A DNA stretch of 9,081 nucleotides, taken from contig SKMI01000359.1 of the NCBI GenBank assembly GCA_007121115.1, positions 1-9,081 on the forward strand. Direction: 5' to 3'. The stretch is from Paracoccaceae bacterium. GTDB lineage: Bacteria; Pseudomonadota; Alphaproteobacteria; Rhodobacterales; Rhodobacteraceae. Shown here in pieces: positions 1 through 5,622 of this stretch; the first letter of the stretch is position 1; every line of letters starts with the position of its first letter. Position numbers and translations under genes: made by a program. The notes beneath the pieces were generated by a model that was given only the letters and a program-made list of their open reading frames with translations, did no database searches and was not told the DNA's origin.

Positions 1-867
1 GCCCGGGGCGTCGAACCGGAACACCTCCTCGAGAACTCCATCCTCGTCCTCTTGCCAGAAGATGACGGCGGTGATGTCTTCGAGGGGCGGGGAGACGCCC
101 TCGTCCGAAACATACTCGACATAGTCGGCAAAGGTGCCTGTCGCGCCCTCGGGCCCTTCTTGCAGCAACTCCTCCAGAAAGATATTGTTGCCGGGCTGAG
201 GAAAACCGTCATCGTTCAGGGCAATGGCAAAGCTGACCTTGTCATAGATCGCCGGGTCCGGATCAGGGTCGGGCTCCGGCTCAGTCTCCGGGTTGCCCGA
301 AACACCCTTGATCGAATCGCCGCCATTGACCGACGTCGCGCGAATGCCGAGCAGGTCGATTTCCTCGATGCTCTCGGCGCCTTCGAGTTCGAAGGTCAGG
401 CTGTCGCCTTCGTTCAGGAAGGTCGGATTGTCGGGGTCCTGTTGGCCCAGTCCCGGCTGCGAAAGCTCCACCGCATCTTCCCAGGCGATCCGGTCGCCCT
501 CGAAGCGCGAGCCGCCGCCGTTCATGTTCAACGGGCCGCCAAGGTTGGTGCTGGGACCGTCGTAATCCTCGCTCGACCAGTAGATCGCGTTGGCGTTCAT
601 GGACCCTTCGTCCATGGTGATCTGAGCCTGGATCGCGCCGTCCTCGTCCTCGAACACACGCACGGTATAAGCCAGCCCGTTTTCGCTGTAGGTGAAGACG
701 CGCACGTCACCGGATGGCTCCGGATCGTCCGCAGAAGCGCCCCCTTCGGCGCCCGAGGCTTGATCCGTCTCCTGCTGTTCCTCGCGCGACTCCTCGCGCT
801 GATCGCGATTATGACGGCTGTTGGAGTGGGACGGAGGCCCACCATTCTTTCCACCACCACGGCTCAT
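1..867 (-). CDS. Acidic hypothetical protein, C-terminus beyond the window
   Basis: I do not recognise this protein. The minus-strand frame is open for all 289 codons from ATG (865-867) to the window edge. A strong Shine-Dalgarno sequence, GGGGGTGAAG, lies 3 nt upstream of the ATG, which decides the start. Residues 1-50 are low-complexity: a Gly/Ser/Asn stretch, then an Arg/Glu/Gln-rich stretch, with no signal peptide or membrane segment. Residues 55-190 look like a folded, beta-rich, Asp/Glu/Gly/Asn-rich domain (for example YTVRVFEDEDG at 67-77 and GDSLTFELEG at 154-163). A Glu/Pro/Asp linker at 193-205 (PETEPEPDPDPDP) leads to a second acidic segment at 206-289. Acidic Asp/Gly-rich composition without an N-terminal signal is typical of type I secreted proteins of marine Rhodobacteraceae, whose export signal is C-terminal and would lie outside this window. 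That is inference only. It could equally be a cytoplasmic acidic protein. It is divergent from the ompA-like gene. Confidence 0.75.
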   Translation of the reverse strand, partial: MSRGGGKNGGPPSHSNSRHNRDQREESREEQQETDQASGAEGGASADDPEPSGDVRVFTYSENGLAYTVRVFEDEDGAIQAQITMDEGSMNANAIYWSSEDYDGPSTNLGGPLNMNGGGSRFEGDRIAWEDAVELSQPGLGQQDPDNPTFLNEGDSLTFELEGAESIEEIDLLGIRATSVNGGDSIKGVSGNPETEPEPDPDPDPAIYDKVSFAIALNDDGFPQPGNNIFLEELLQEGPEGATGTFADYVEYVSDEGVSPPLEDITAVIFWQEDEDGVLEEVFRFDAPG

Positions 868-1291
868 GTCTTCACCCCCAGAGTTCTGTTACGTCATTGT
901 CGCATCACATGTATTCTTGACCGGGCATCTACCCAGACGCCGACGGGCAAGGCGATGGCAGCGAAGCGTCTATGCCACATAAAAGCCCAGATTTTTACAC
1001 AAATCCACATAGGCTTCGGGAAACAATTCGTTTCCGGCCGGCGCCAGGGCGCGCCCGCTTCAAAGTGCTGCGAACCGACCTCTGTCCCCGGAGGCACCGC
1101 AGGGTCAGGGCGAAGCGCGAAACGCAACTGACCACCTGCATCCTGAAACGTCACACCCGGCGTGTCGCGCCGCCAATGCGCATTGATTTCAAAATCCCTT
1201 GAACGGTCACGAGAATCTGACGATCCTCCCGCCCGGACATTTGGACGCGCGAGGTCCGCGCGCACATCACAGAGGGCAAAGGGAGCGAAAC
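868..1291. other. Intergenic region between divergent genes, with possible decayed ORF
   Basis: This 424-base gap separates the minus-strand acidic protein from the plus-strand OmpA-like gene, so promoters for both should lie here. It is locally less GC-rich than the flanking genes, particularly 970-1020 and 1180-1200. The only coding-like signal is on the minus strand between 970 and about 1154, described separately as a possible pseudogene. A direct repeat CCACATA occurs at 975-981 and 1005-1011. A weak sigma70-like pair, TTGAAC (1199-1204), 17 nt, GATCCT (1222-1227), could serve the OmpA-like gene. I found no convincing promoter for the minus-strand gene. Confidence 0.5.
970..1154 (-). pseudogene. 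Possible frameshifted gene remnant
   Basis: Two minus-strand frames join into one protein-like sequence. One frame, read down from about 1154 to 1053, gives peptide such as TFQDAGGQLRFALRPD, followed by PPGTEVGSQHFEAG. Shifting back one base near 1053 enters another frame that reads ALAPAGNELFPEAYVDLCKN, then LGFYVA, and ends at TAG (970-972). The second frame is closed by TGA at 1060-1062 just upstream, so neither frame is a complete gene alone. The switch point falls in GGGCGCGCCC, a plausible site for a lost base. No good start is visible: GTG at 1152-1154 lacks a ribosome binding site, and ATG at 1181-1183 is in a third frame that stops after ten codons. Codons in the distal part (TTG, TTT, TGT, AAA, AAT) are less GC-rich than the neighbouring genes, which could mean foreign origin or decay. 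The family is unknown. Chance reading of non-coding DNA is a real alternative. Confidence 0.3.
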
Positions 1292-2269
1292 ATGCGACAA
1301 GGTCTGGCAATCCTGAGCGGCGTTGCAACCGGGGTTCTGGCACTGGCGGGGATGGCGGCGGCGGATATCGACGGCGCCTATGACCACCCCGAGATCGAGC
1401 GCGTGGCGGGCTCCAGCATCGTCTATTTCAGCCGCACCGAATTCGACCGTCTGACCGTGCCCACCGGCGCCTATGACGGCGACACCTTCGAGAGCTCCGA
1501 GACGCTTGAGGGCGAGGTGCTGAAGCTCAGCTATACGTTCGAGAACCCCGATATCTCGACCCTGCAGATCAAGCGCAACTACATCGACGCGCTCGAGGCG
1601 CGGGGGTTCGAAATTCTCTATGCCGACTCGCATGACGCGCTGGGCAGCGGCGCAGGGCGGGCGTTCTACAACGCCAGCGACCTGTTCAGCCGTGGCGCGC
1701 GCGATTGCTGCCGGCTGGCCACCCGCTCCGGCAACCGTGACCTGCGCTATATCGCGGCACGCTCGGCGGACGGCTCGGTGCTGGCGGGGATCGCCGCCTT
1801 CAACGAACGCCGCGTGCCCGGCCCCGCGGTGGAGATCGCCGTGGTCACCTCGGCCGAAATGGGGACCGAGATGGAGCACCGGCCCCTGACGGCGGGCGAG
1901 ATGGAGACCGGGCTGATCGAGGAAGGGCGCATCGCCGTGCAGGACATCCTGTTCGAATTCGACTCGGCGCGCATCCTGCCCGAATCCTCGGACGCACTGG
2001 CGACGGTGGCGGACCTGCTGACGGACGCCGGTGACATGGCGCTACTGGTGGTGGGCCATACCGACAATACCGGTAGCTATGACTATAACCTCAGCCTGTC
2101 CATGGCGCGCGCGCAGGCGGTGGTGGACTATCTGACCGGGCAGCACGGTATCGCCGGGGAGCGGTTACAGGCCGCGGGCGCGGGCATGATGGCGCCGATC
2201 GCCACCAACCGCACCGACGAGGGCCGCGCGCTGAACCGCCGGGTGGAACTGGTGGAGATGGCGCGCTGA
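1292..2269 (+). CDS. OmpA-family protein with C-terminal peptidoglycan-binding domain
   Basis: The predicted product is a 325-residue exported protein. The ATG at 1292 was chosen because GGGAG lies just upstream and residues 1-24 form a clear signal peptide: a short basic start, a hydrophobic core and a likely cleavage after AGMAAA. The C-terminal 110 residues (about 215-325) are an OmpA-like domain. It shows ILFEFDSARILPES (219-232), the VGHTDNTGS core (254-262) and the closing NRRVEL (315-320). D258 and the arginines near R316 correspond to the diaminopimelate-binding positions of the family, so binding to peptidoglycan in the periplasm is expected. Residues 25-200 carry HPEIERVAGSSIVYF (32-46) and FDRLTVPTG (51-59), which resembles the DUF4892-type N-terminal domain seen in some OmpA-family proteins; this match is from memory and is uncertain. 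A vicinal Cys pair (C139-C140) sits in that region. There is no beta-barrel, so this is more likely periplasmic or lipid-free anchored than a porin. The gene stands alone and is followed by a hairpin. Confidence 0.88.
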   Translation: MRQGLAILSGVATGVLALAGMAAADIDGAYDHPEIERVAGSSIVYFSRTEFDRLTVPTGAYDGDTFESSETLEGEVLKLSYTFENPDISTLQIKRNYIDALEARGFEILYADSHDALGSGAGRAFYNASDLFSRGARDCCRLATRSGNRDLRYIAARSADGSVLAGIAAFNERRVPGPAVEIAVVTSAEMGTEMEHRPLTAGEMETGLIEEGRIAVQDILFEFDSARILPESSDALATVADLLTDAGDMALLVVGHTDNTGSYDYNLSLSMARAQAVVDYLTGQHGIAGERLQAAGAGMMAPIATNRTDEGRALNRRVELVEMAR

Positions 2270-2280
2270 GGCGCTGGCGC

Positions 2281-2312
2281 GGCTGGGCCATGCATCCGGC
2301 GCAGGCCCGGCC
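2281..2312 (+). terminator. Hairpin after the OmpA-like gene, possible terminator
   Basis: GGCTGGGCC (2281-2289) can pair with GGCCCGGCC (2304-2312), giving a 9-bp stem with one G-U pair and a 14-nt loop. It begins 11 nt after the stop codon. No T-run follows, so if it ends transcription it is not a classical intrinsic terminator. It could instead protect the mRNA 3' end. Confidence 0.35.
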
Positions 2313-2327
2313 TGACGCGAACGGGTT

Positions 2328-2356
2328 TGGACATTCGGCGGTGGTGGGGTTATGTG
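2328..2356 (+). promoter_or_regulatory. Candidate sigma70-type promoter for lipA
   Basis: TGGACA (2328-2333) matches five of six bases of the -35 consensus. It is separated by 17 nt from TATGTG (2351-2356), which matches only the first half of the -10 consensus. A start of transcription near 2363 would leave a leader of about 20 nt before the lipA ATG. The position between the upstream hairpin and lipA is right, but the -10 box is weak. Confidence 0.3.
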
Positions 2357-2382
2357 ATGGGCAAGAGATGACGGAGTCCCAC

Positions 2383-3339
2383 ATGTCCCCCCGCGACCTG
2401 AGCCAGCCCGACCAGCGCCACCCGGAAAAGGCGCACCGCACGGATAACGCGCAGCCCAAGAAGCCCGCGTGGATCCGGGTCAAGGCGCCCGGCGGGGCGG
2501 GCTACAACGACACGCGCCGGATCATGCGCGAACACAAGCTGACGACCGTGTGCGAGGAAGCGGGCTGCCCCAACGTGGGCGAATGCTGGTCCCAGGGTCA
2601 TGCCACCATGATGATCATGGGCGAAATCTGCACCCGCGGATGCACCTTCTGCAACGTGGCCACCGGGCGCCCCGATGCACTGGACGTGTTCGAACCGGGG
2701 CGCGTGGCCGATGCGGTTGCGAAGCTGGGGCTGAACCATGTCGTGGTGACGTCCGTGGACCGTGACGATCTGGAAGACGGCGGGGCCGAGCACTTCGCCC
2801 AGACCATCCGCGCCATCCGCCACCGCGCGCCCGGCACCACCATCGAGGTGCTGACGCCGGATTTCCTGAAATGCCCCGCCGACGCACTGGAAACCGTGAT
2901 CGAAGCGCGCCCGGATGTTTTCAACCATAACCTGGAAACGGTCCCCGGCCTTTACCCCGAGGTGCGGCCCGGCGCGCGCTACTTCCACTCGCTCCGGCTT
3001 TTGCAGCGGGTGAAGGAGCTGGACCCGTCGATGTTCACCAAATCGGGCATCATGGTGGGTCTGGGCGAGGACCGGCAATCCGTATTGCAGGTGATGGATG
3101 ACATGCGCGCTGCGGATGTGGATTTCATTACCATCGGCCAGTATCTGCAGCCCACGCCCAAGCACCACCGGGTGGACCGGTTCGTCACCCCGGACGAATT
3201 CGCGGGGTATGAGAAGGCGGCGCGCGGCAAGGGATTCCTGATGGTCTCGGCCACGCCACTTACGCGGTCCTCCTATCACGCGGGCGACGATTTCGCGCAA
3301 CTGCGCGCGGCGCGCGAGGCGCAGCTGGCAGGGGCCTGA
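2383..3339 (+). CDS. lipA: Lipoyl synthase LipA
   Basis: LipA is a radical-SAM enzyme that inserts two sulfur atoms into octanoyl groups attached to lipoyl-dependent proteins such as the E2 subunits of pyruvate and 2-oxoglutarate dehydrogenase and GcvH. Both iron-sulfur motifs are intact: the auxiliary cluster set C57-X4-C62-X5-C68 and the radical-SAM set C83-X3-C87-X2-C90 (EICTRGCTFC, 81-90). The conserved C-terminal RSSYHA motif (295-300), whose first serine binds the auxiliary cluster, is also present. At 318 residues it has the usual length. The start at 2383 (MSPRDLSQ) was chosen because GGAG lies 6 nt upstream and the following QRHPEKAHR is the usual N-terminal beginning in Rhodobacteraceae. 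In-frame ATGs at 2368 and 2290 would add 5 or 31 unconserved residues. The gene is flanked by hairpins on both sides and appears monocistronic. Confidence 0.97.
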   Translation: MSPRDLSQPDQRHPEKAHRTDNAQPKKPAWIRVKAPGGAGYNDTRRIMREHKLTTVCEEAGCPNVGECWSQGHATMMIMGEICTRGCTFCNVATGRPDALDVFEPGRVADAVAKLGLNHVVVTSVDRDDLEDGGAEHFAQTIRAIRHRAPGTTIEVLTPDFLKCPADALETVIEARPDVFNHNLETVPGLYPEVRPGARYFHSLRLLQRVKELDPSMFTKSGIMVGLGEDRQSVLQVMDDMRAADVDFITIGQYLQPTPKHHRVDRFVTPDEFAGYEKAARGKGFLMVSATPLTRSSYHAGDDFAQLRAAREAQLAGA

Positions 3340-3350
3340 GCGCGCGCTTG

Positions 3351-3369
3351 CCCGGCGGTGCGCGCCGGG
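3351..3369 (+). terminator. Hairpin after lipA, possible terminator
   Basis: CCCGGCG (3351-3357) and CGCCGGG (3363-3369) form a perfect 7-bp stem with a 5-nt loop, 11 nt after the lipA stop. Two flanking G-U pairs could extend it. No T-tract follows immediately; the first T-rich stretch is at 3389-3395. Confidence 0.4.
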
Positions 3370-3415
3370 TGTGGCGGCGGGTCTTGGGTGTTTCTGGCAA
3401 GATGAAGAGGCGGGG

Positions 3416-3592
3416 ATGGTGCTGGAATTCAGCGGGCTGCTGCATCTGATCGTGGTGGTGTTCGTCACCATCTCGGTGGTGGGGTCGCGGGCCTCTACCC
3501 TGGCCAAGACGCTCTGGGTGCTGGGCGTGTTCTTCTTTCCGATCATCGGCTTCATCGTCTGGCTGCTGGCGGGACCGCGGCGGGTGCGGTGA
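3416..3592 (+). CDS. Small PLDc_N-type membrane protein
   Basis: This is a 58-residue protein with two predicted membrane helices, about residues 7-22 (GLLHLIVVVFVTISVV) and 33-50 (LWVLGVFFFPIIGFIVWL), ending in the basic tail LLAGPRRVR. The pattern of a Trp-containing second helix, a Pro-Ile-Ile-Gly turn, then W-L-L-x-G-P-R-R is that of the PLDc_N domain (Pfam PF13396), which is normally found at the N-terminus of cardiolipin synthases. Here it stands alone with no phospholipase D catalytic HKD motif, as in many short inner-membrane proteins whose role is unknown. The ATG at 3416 has AAGAGG 5 nt upstream; an in-frame GTG at 3371 would add 15 unlikely residues with no hydrophobic pattern. The ribosome binding site lies inside a TTTCTGGCAAGATGA sequence that resembles one after proA. 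A function in envelope or lipid metabolism is only inferred from the domain. Confidence 0.8.
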   Translation: MVLEFSGLLHLIVVVFVTISVVGSRASTLAKTLWVLGVFFFPIIGFIVWLLAGPRRVR

Positions 3593-3609
3593 GCCGGGCC
3601 AGCACGGGG

Positions 3610-3638
3610 TCGACCCGGGCGAGTGACTGTGCTAGGAT
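3610..3638 (+). promoter_or_regulatory. Candidate extended -10 promoter for the EEP-family gene
   Basis: TCGACC (3610-3615, four of six -35 bases) and TAGGAT (3633-3638, four of six -10 bases) are separated by 17 nt. A TG dinucleotide one base before the -10 hexamer (3630-3631) makes an extended -10. Transcription would begin near 3645, about 27 nt before the chosen start codon. This is the best promoter match I found in the window. Confidence 0.45.
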
Positions 3639-3671
3639 CGCGTCAGGGTTGTTCCCGATATGGGTGGCACC

Positions 3672-4514
3672 ATGGAAATCAAGGTCCTGTGCTGGAATGT
3701 CGAGCATTTCAGCGGGCGCCTTCGGGACGGCCCCCGCGCGGATCGGGTGCAGCGGGTCGCCGATGTGATCCGGGACGAGGCCCCCGATGTCTTTGCCATC
3801 CAGGAGGTGACGGGCCGCGCGGTGTTCGAGGCGTTTTCGCGCAAGCTGCCCGGCTACAGCTTCACCATCACCGAAGGCCCCCAAACCATGGAGATTCTGG
3901 TCGGCGTGCGTGCGGGCCTGCGCAGCTTCATCACCCAGCGTAGCGAGTTCAAGCGCAACAACCCCGCGCTGCGTCCGGGGATGCTGGTCACGGTCACGCC
4001 CGAACCGGGGCGCAACCTGCCGATCCTGTTCAATCATCTGAAGTCCATGCCCGACCCCGAGGGGTTCGGCCTGCGCACCGCGATGATCGAGCGCGCCAAC
4101 GGCCTGTGGCGCGCGCTGATGCGCGGGCCGACCGAAGCGGACCCTGACGCGGAGGTGCCCTTCGTCATCGCGGGGGATCTGAACCTGATGGGGATGCATC
4201 TGTCGTTCAGCCAGGCCGGAGTGAGTCAGGACGAGGAGATCGCGCGCACTGCGCGGCGGTTCGAACGGTCGGGCATGCGGCTGCTGCGCAAGAGCCACTC
4301 GGCGACCTTCAACAAGGGGTCGGGGTCGTCGCTTGGGCAGTCCGATCTGGACCATGTGATTGCGGCCCGGCACATGCAGTTCGCCGATCAGGGCGACGGG
4401 GCCGAGGTTCGTGTTGCCGGTTGGGCAGAGCTTGACGAAGTGGCGGCACAGGACGACTGGATCGCACGCTATTCGGATCACGCACCGTTGATTTTCACCG
4501 TTACCGCGTTCTGA
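3672..4514 (+). CDS. Endonuclease/exonuclease/phosphatase family hydrolase
   Basis: This 280-residue protein has the ordered metal-dependent motifs of the EEP (DNase I-like) fold. They are CWNVEHF (7-13, metal-site Asn9), AIQEV (42-46, metal-binding Glu45), FNHLKS (120-125), AGDLN (167-171, Asp169 and Asn171), SDLDHVI (224-230) and the C-terminal catalytic YSDHAPL (267-273, Asp269-His270). All expected active-site residues are present, so it should be an active phosphodiesterase or phosphatase. The substrate (DNA, RNA, inositol phosphate or lipid) cannot be told from sequence. No signal peptide or membrane segment is visible, so it is probably cytoplasmic. The start at 3672 has GGGTGG 4 nt upstream; ATG at 3660 is in frame, would add MGGT, and cannot be excluded. 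A promoter candidate lies just upstream and a hairpin just downstream, so it is probably a single-gene unit. Confidence 0.88.
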   Translation: MEIKVLCWNVEHFSGRLRDGPRADRVQRVADVIRDEAPDVFAIQEVTGRAVFEAFSRKLPGYSFTITEGPQTMEILVGVRAGLRSFITQRSEFKRNNPALRPGMLVTVTPEPGRNLPILFNHLKSMPDPEGFGLRTAMIERANGLWRALMRGPTEADPDAEVPFVIAGDLNLMGMHLSFSQAGVSQDEEIARTARRFERSGMRLLRKSHSATFNKGSGSSLGQSDLDHVIAARHMQFADQGDGAEVRVAGWAELDEVAAQDDWIARYSDHAPLIFTVTAF

Positions 4515-4515
4515 A

Positions 4516-4543
4516 CCCGGCCCGGCGGCTTGCCCGGACCGGG
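4516..4543 (+). terminator. Hairpin between the EEP gene and obgE
   Basis: CCCGG-c-CCGG (4516-4525) pairs with CCGG-a-CCGGG (4534-4543) around an 8-nt loop, with one C-A mismatch. It starts directly after the stop codon of the EEP-family gene. No T-run follows, so it may be a weak or Rho-assisted terminator, or an mRNA end stabiliser. Confidence 0.35.
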
Positions 4544-4590
4544 CAATGGCAGTATGCGCAGGGTCCGGCGGCGAACGGGACCCGAGGGCG

Positions 4591-5622
4591 ATGAAGTTTC
4601 TTGATCTGGCAAAGGTGCATGTGCGCTCGGGCGGGGGCGGGGCGGGCTGTGTCTCGTTCCGGCGCGAGAAGTTCATCGAATATGGCGGCCCGGATGGTGG
4701 CGACGGCGGGCGCGGCGGCGATGTCTGGGCGGTGGCCGTGGACGGGCTGAACACGCTGATCGATTTCCGCTACCAGCAGCATTTCTTTGCCAAGTCCGGC
4801 CAGCCGGGGATGGGCAAGGGGCGCACCGGCAAGGATGGCGATGACATCGTCCTGCGCGTGCCGGCGGGGACCGAGATACTGGACGAGGACGAGGAAACGG
4901 TGATCGCCGATCTGGCCGAGGTGGGGGCGAAGGTGCTGCTGGCCAAGGGCGGGAACGGCGGCTGGGGGAACCTGCGGTTCAAGTCCGCCACCAACCAGGC
5001 GCCGCGCCGCGCGAACGCGGGGCAGGAAGGCGTCGAGCGCGTGCTGTGGCTGCGGCTGAAGCTGATCGCGGACGCGGGGCTGGCGGGCTTGCCGAATGCG
5101 GGGAAGTCGACCTTTCTGGCCGCAACCTCGAACGCGCGGCCAAAGATCGCGGATTACCCCTTCACCACGCTGCACCCAAACCTGGGCGTGGTGGCGGTGG
5201 ACGGGCGCGAATTCGTGGTCGCCGACATTCCCGGGCTGATCGAGGGCGCGAGCGAGGGGCGCGGACTGGGCGACCGCTTTCTGGGCCATGTGGAGCGCTG
5301 CGCGGTGCTGTTGCAGATCGTCGATGGCACGTCCGAGGATGTGGCCGCGGACTTCCGGGTGATCGATGCCGAACTGGCGGCCTATTCGCCTGTGGTGGCG
5401 GAAAAGCCGCGCGTGGTTGTGCTGAACAAGGCCGATGCGCTGGACGAAGACGCGCTGGCGGCGGCGCGGGCGGCGCTGGAGGAAGCGGCGGGGCAGCGGG
5501 TGATGGTGATGTCGGGCGTTTCGGGCGCAGGTGTCACCGAGGTGTTGCGCGCGCTCTGGGTCGAGATCGCGGGCGCCCGGCAGGACGCTTTGGGGGCGGA
5601 GGAGGGGCCATGGCAGCCCTGA
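4591..5622 (+). CDS. obgE: GTPase ObgE/CgtA
   Basis: ObgE is an essential GTPase that binds the large ribosomal subunit and takes part in late 50S assembly and growth control. The 343-residue protein opens with the Gly-rich Obg fold (about 1-158, for example GGPDGGDGGRGGDVW at 32-46). The GTPase domain follows: P-loop GLPNAGKST (166-174), switch region YPFTTLHPNLG (189-199), DIPG (212-215), NKAD (279-282) and the G5-like SGVSG (308-312). The C-terminal OCT domain found in Bacillus Obg is absent, as in many alphaproteobacteria. The start at 4591 (MKFLDLAKVHVRSG) is the conserved family N-terminus and has GAGG 3 nt upstream; the in-frame ATG at 4546 would add 15 unconserved residues. The stop overlaps proB by 13 nt. 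The usual rplU-rpmA partners are not directly upstream here. Confidence 0.97.
   Translation: MKFLDLAKVHVRSGGGGAGCVSFRREKFIEYGGPDGGDGGRGGDVWAVAVDGLNTLIDFRYQQHFFAKSGQPGMGKGRTGKDGDDIVLRVPAGTEILDEDEETVIADLAEVGAKVLLAKGGNGGWGNLRFKSATNQAPRRANAGQEGVERVLWLRLKLIADAGLAGLPNAGKSTFLAATSNARPKIADYPFTTLHPNLGVVAVDGREFVVADIPGLIEGASEGRGLGDRFLGHVERCAVLLQIVDGTSEDVAADFRVIDAELAAYSPVVAEKPRVVVLNKADALDEDALAAARAALEEAAGQRVMVMSGVSGAGVTEVLRALWVEIAGARQDALGAEEGPWQP

Noticed and set aside
52..1131. Long plus-strand open frame opposite the left-edge gene
   Set aside because: Antisense shadow of the minus-strand gene, which has a strong ribosome binding site and sensible composition; this frame has neither and runs into the intergenic region.
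1199..1291. TTG start giving the OmpA-like protein 31 extra residues
   Set aside because: The extension would bury the signal peptide; ATG 1292 has a ribosome binding site and puts the hydrophobic core at the N-terminus.
2350..3555. Minus-strand open frame of 401 codons opposite lipA
   Set aside because: Same GC-driven antisense artefact; lipA motifs on the plus strand are complete.
5046..5609. Upstream extension of the proB frame as a possible fusion protein
   Set aside because: It is an out-of-frame, Gly/Arg-rich reading of obgE; the family N-terminus begins at 5610.
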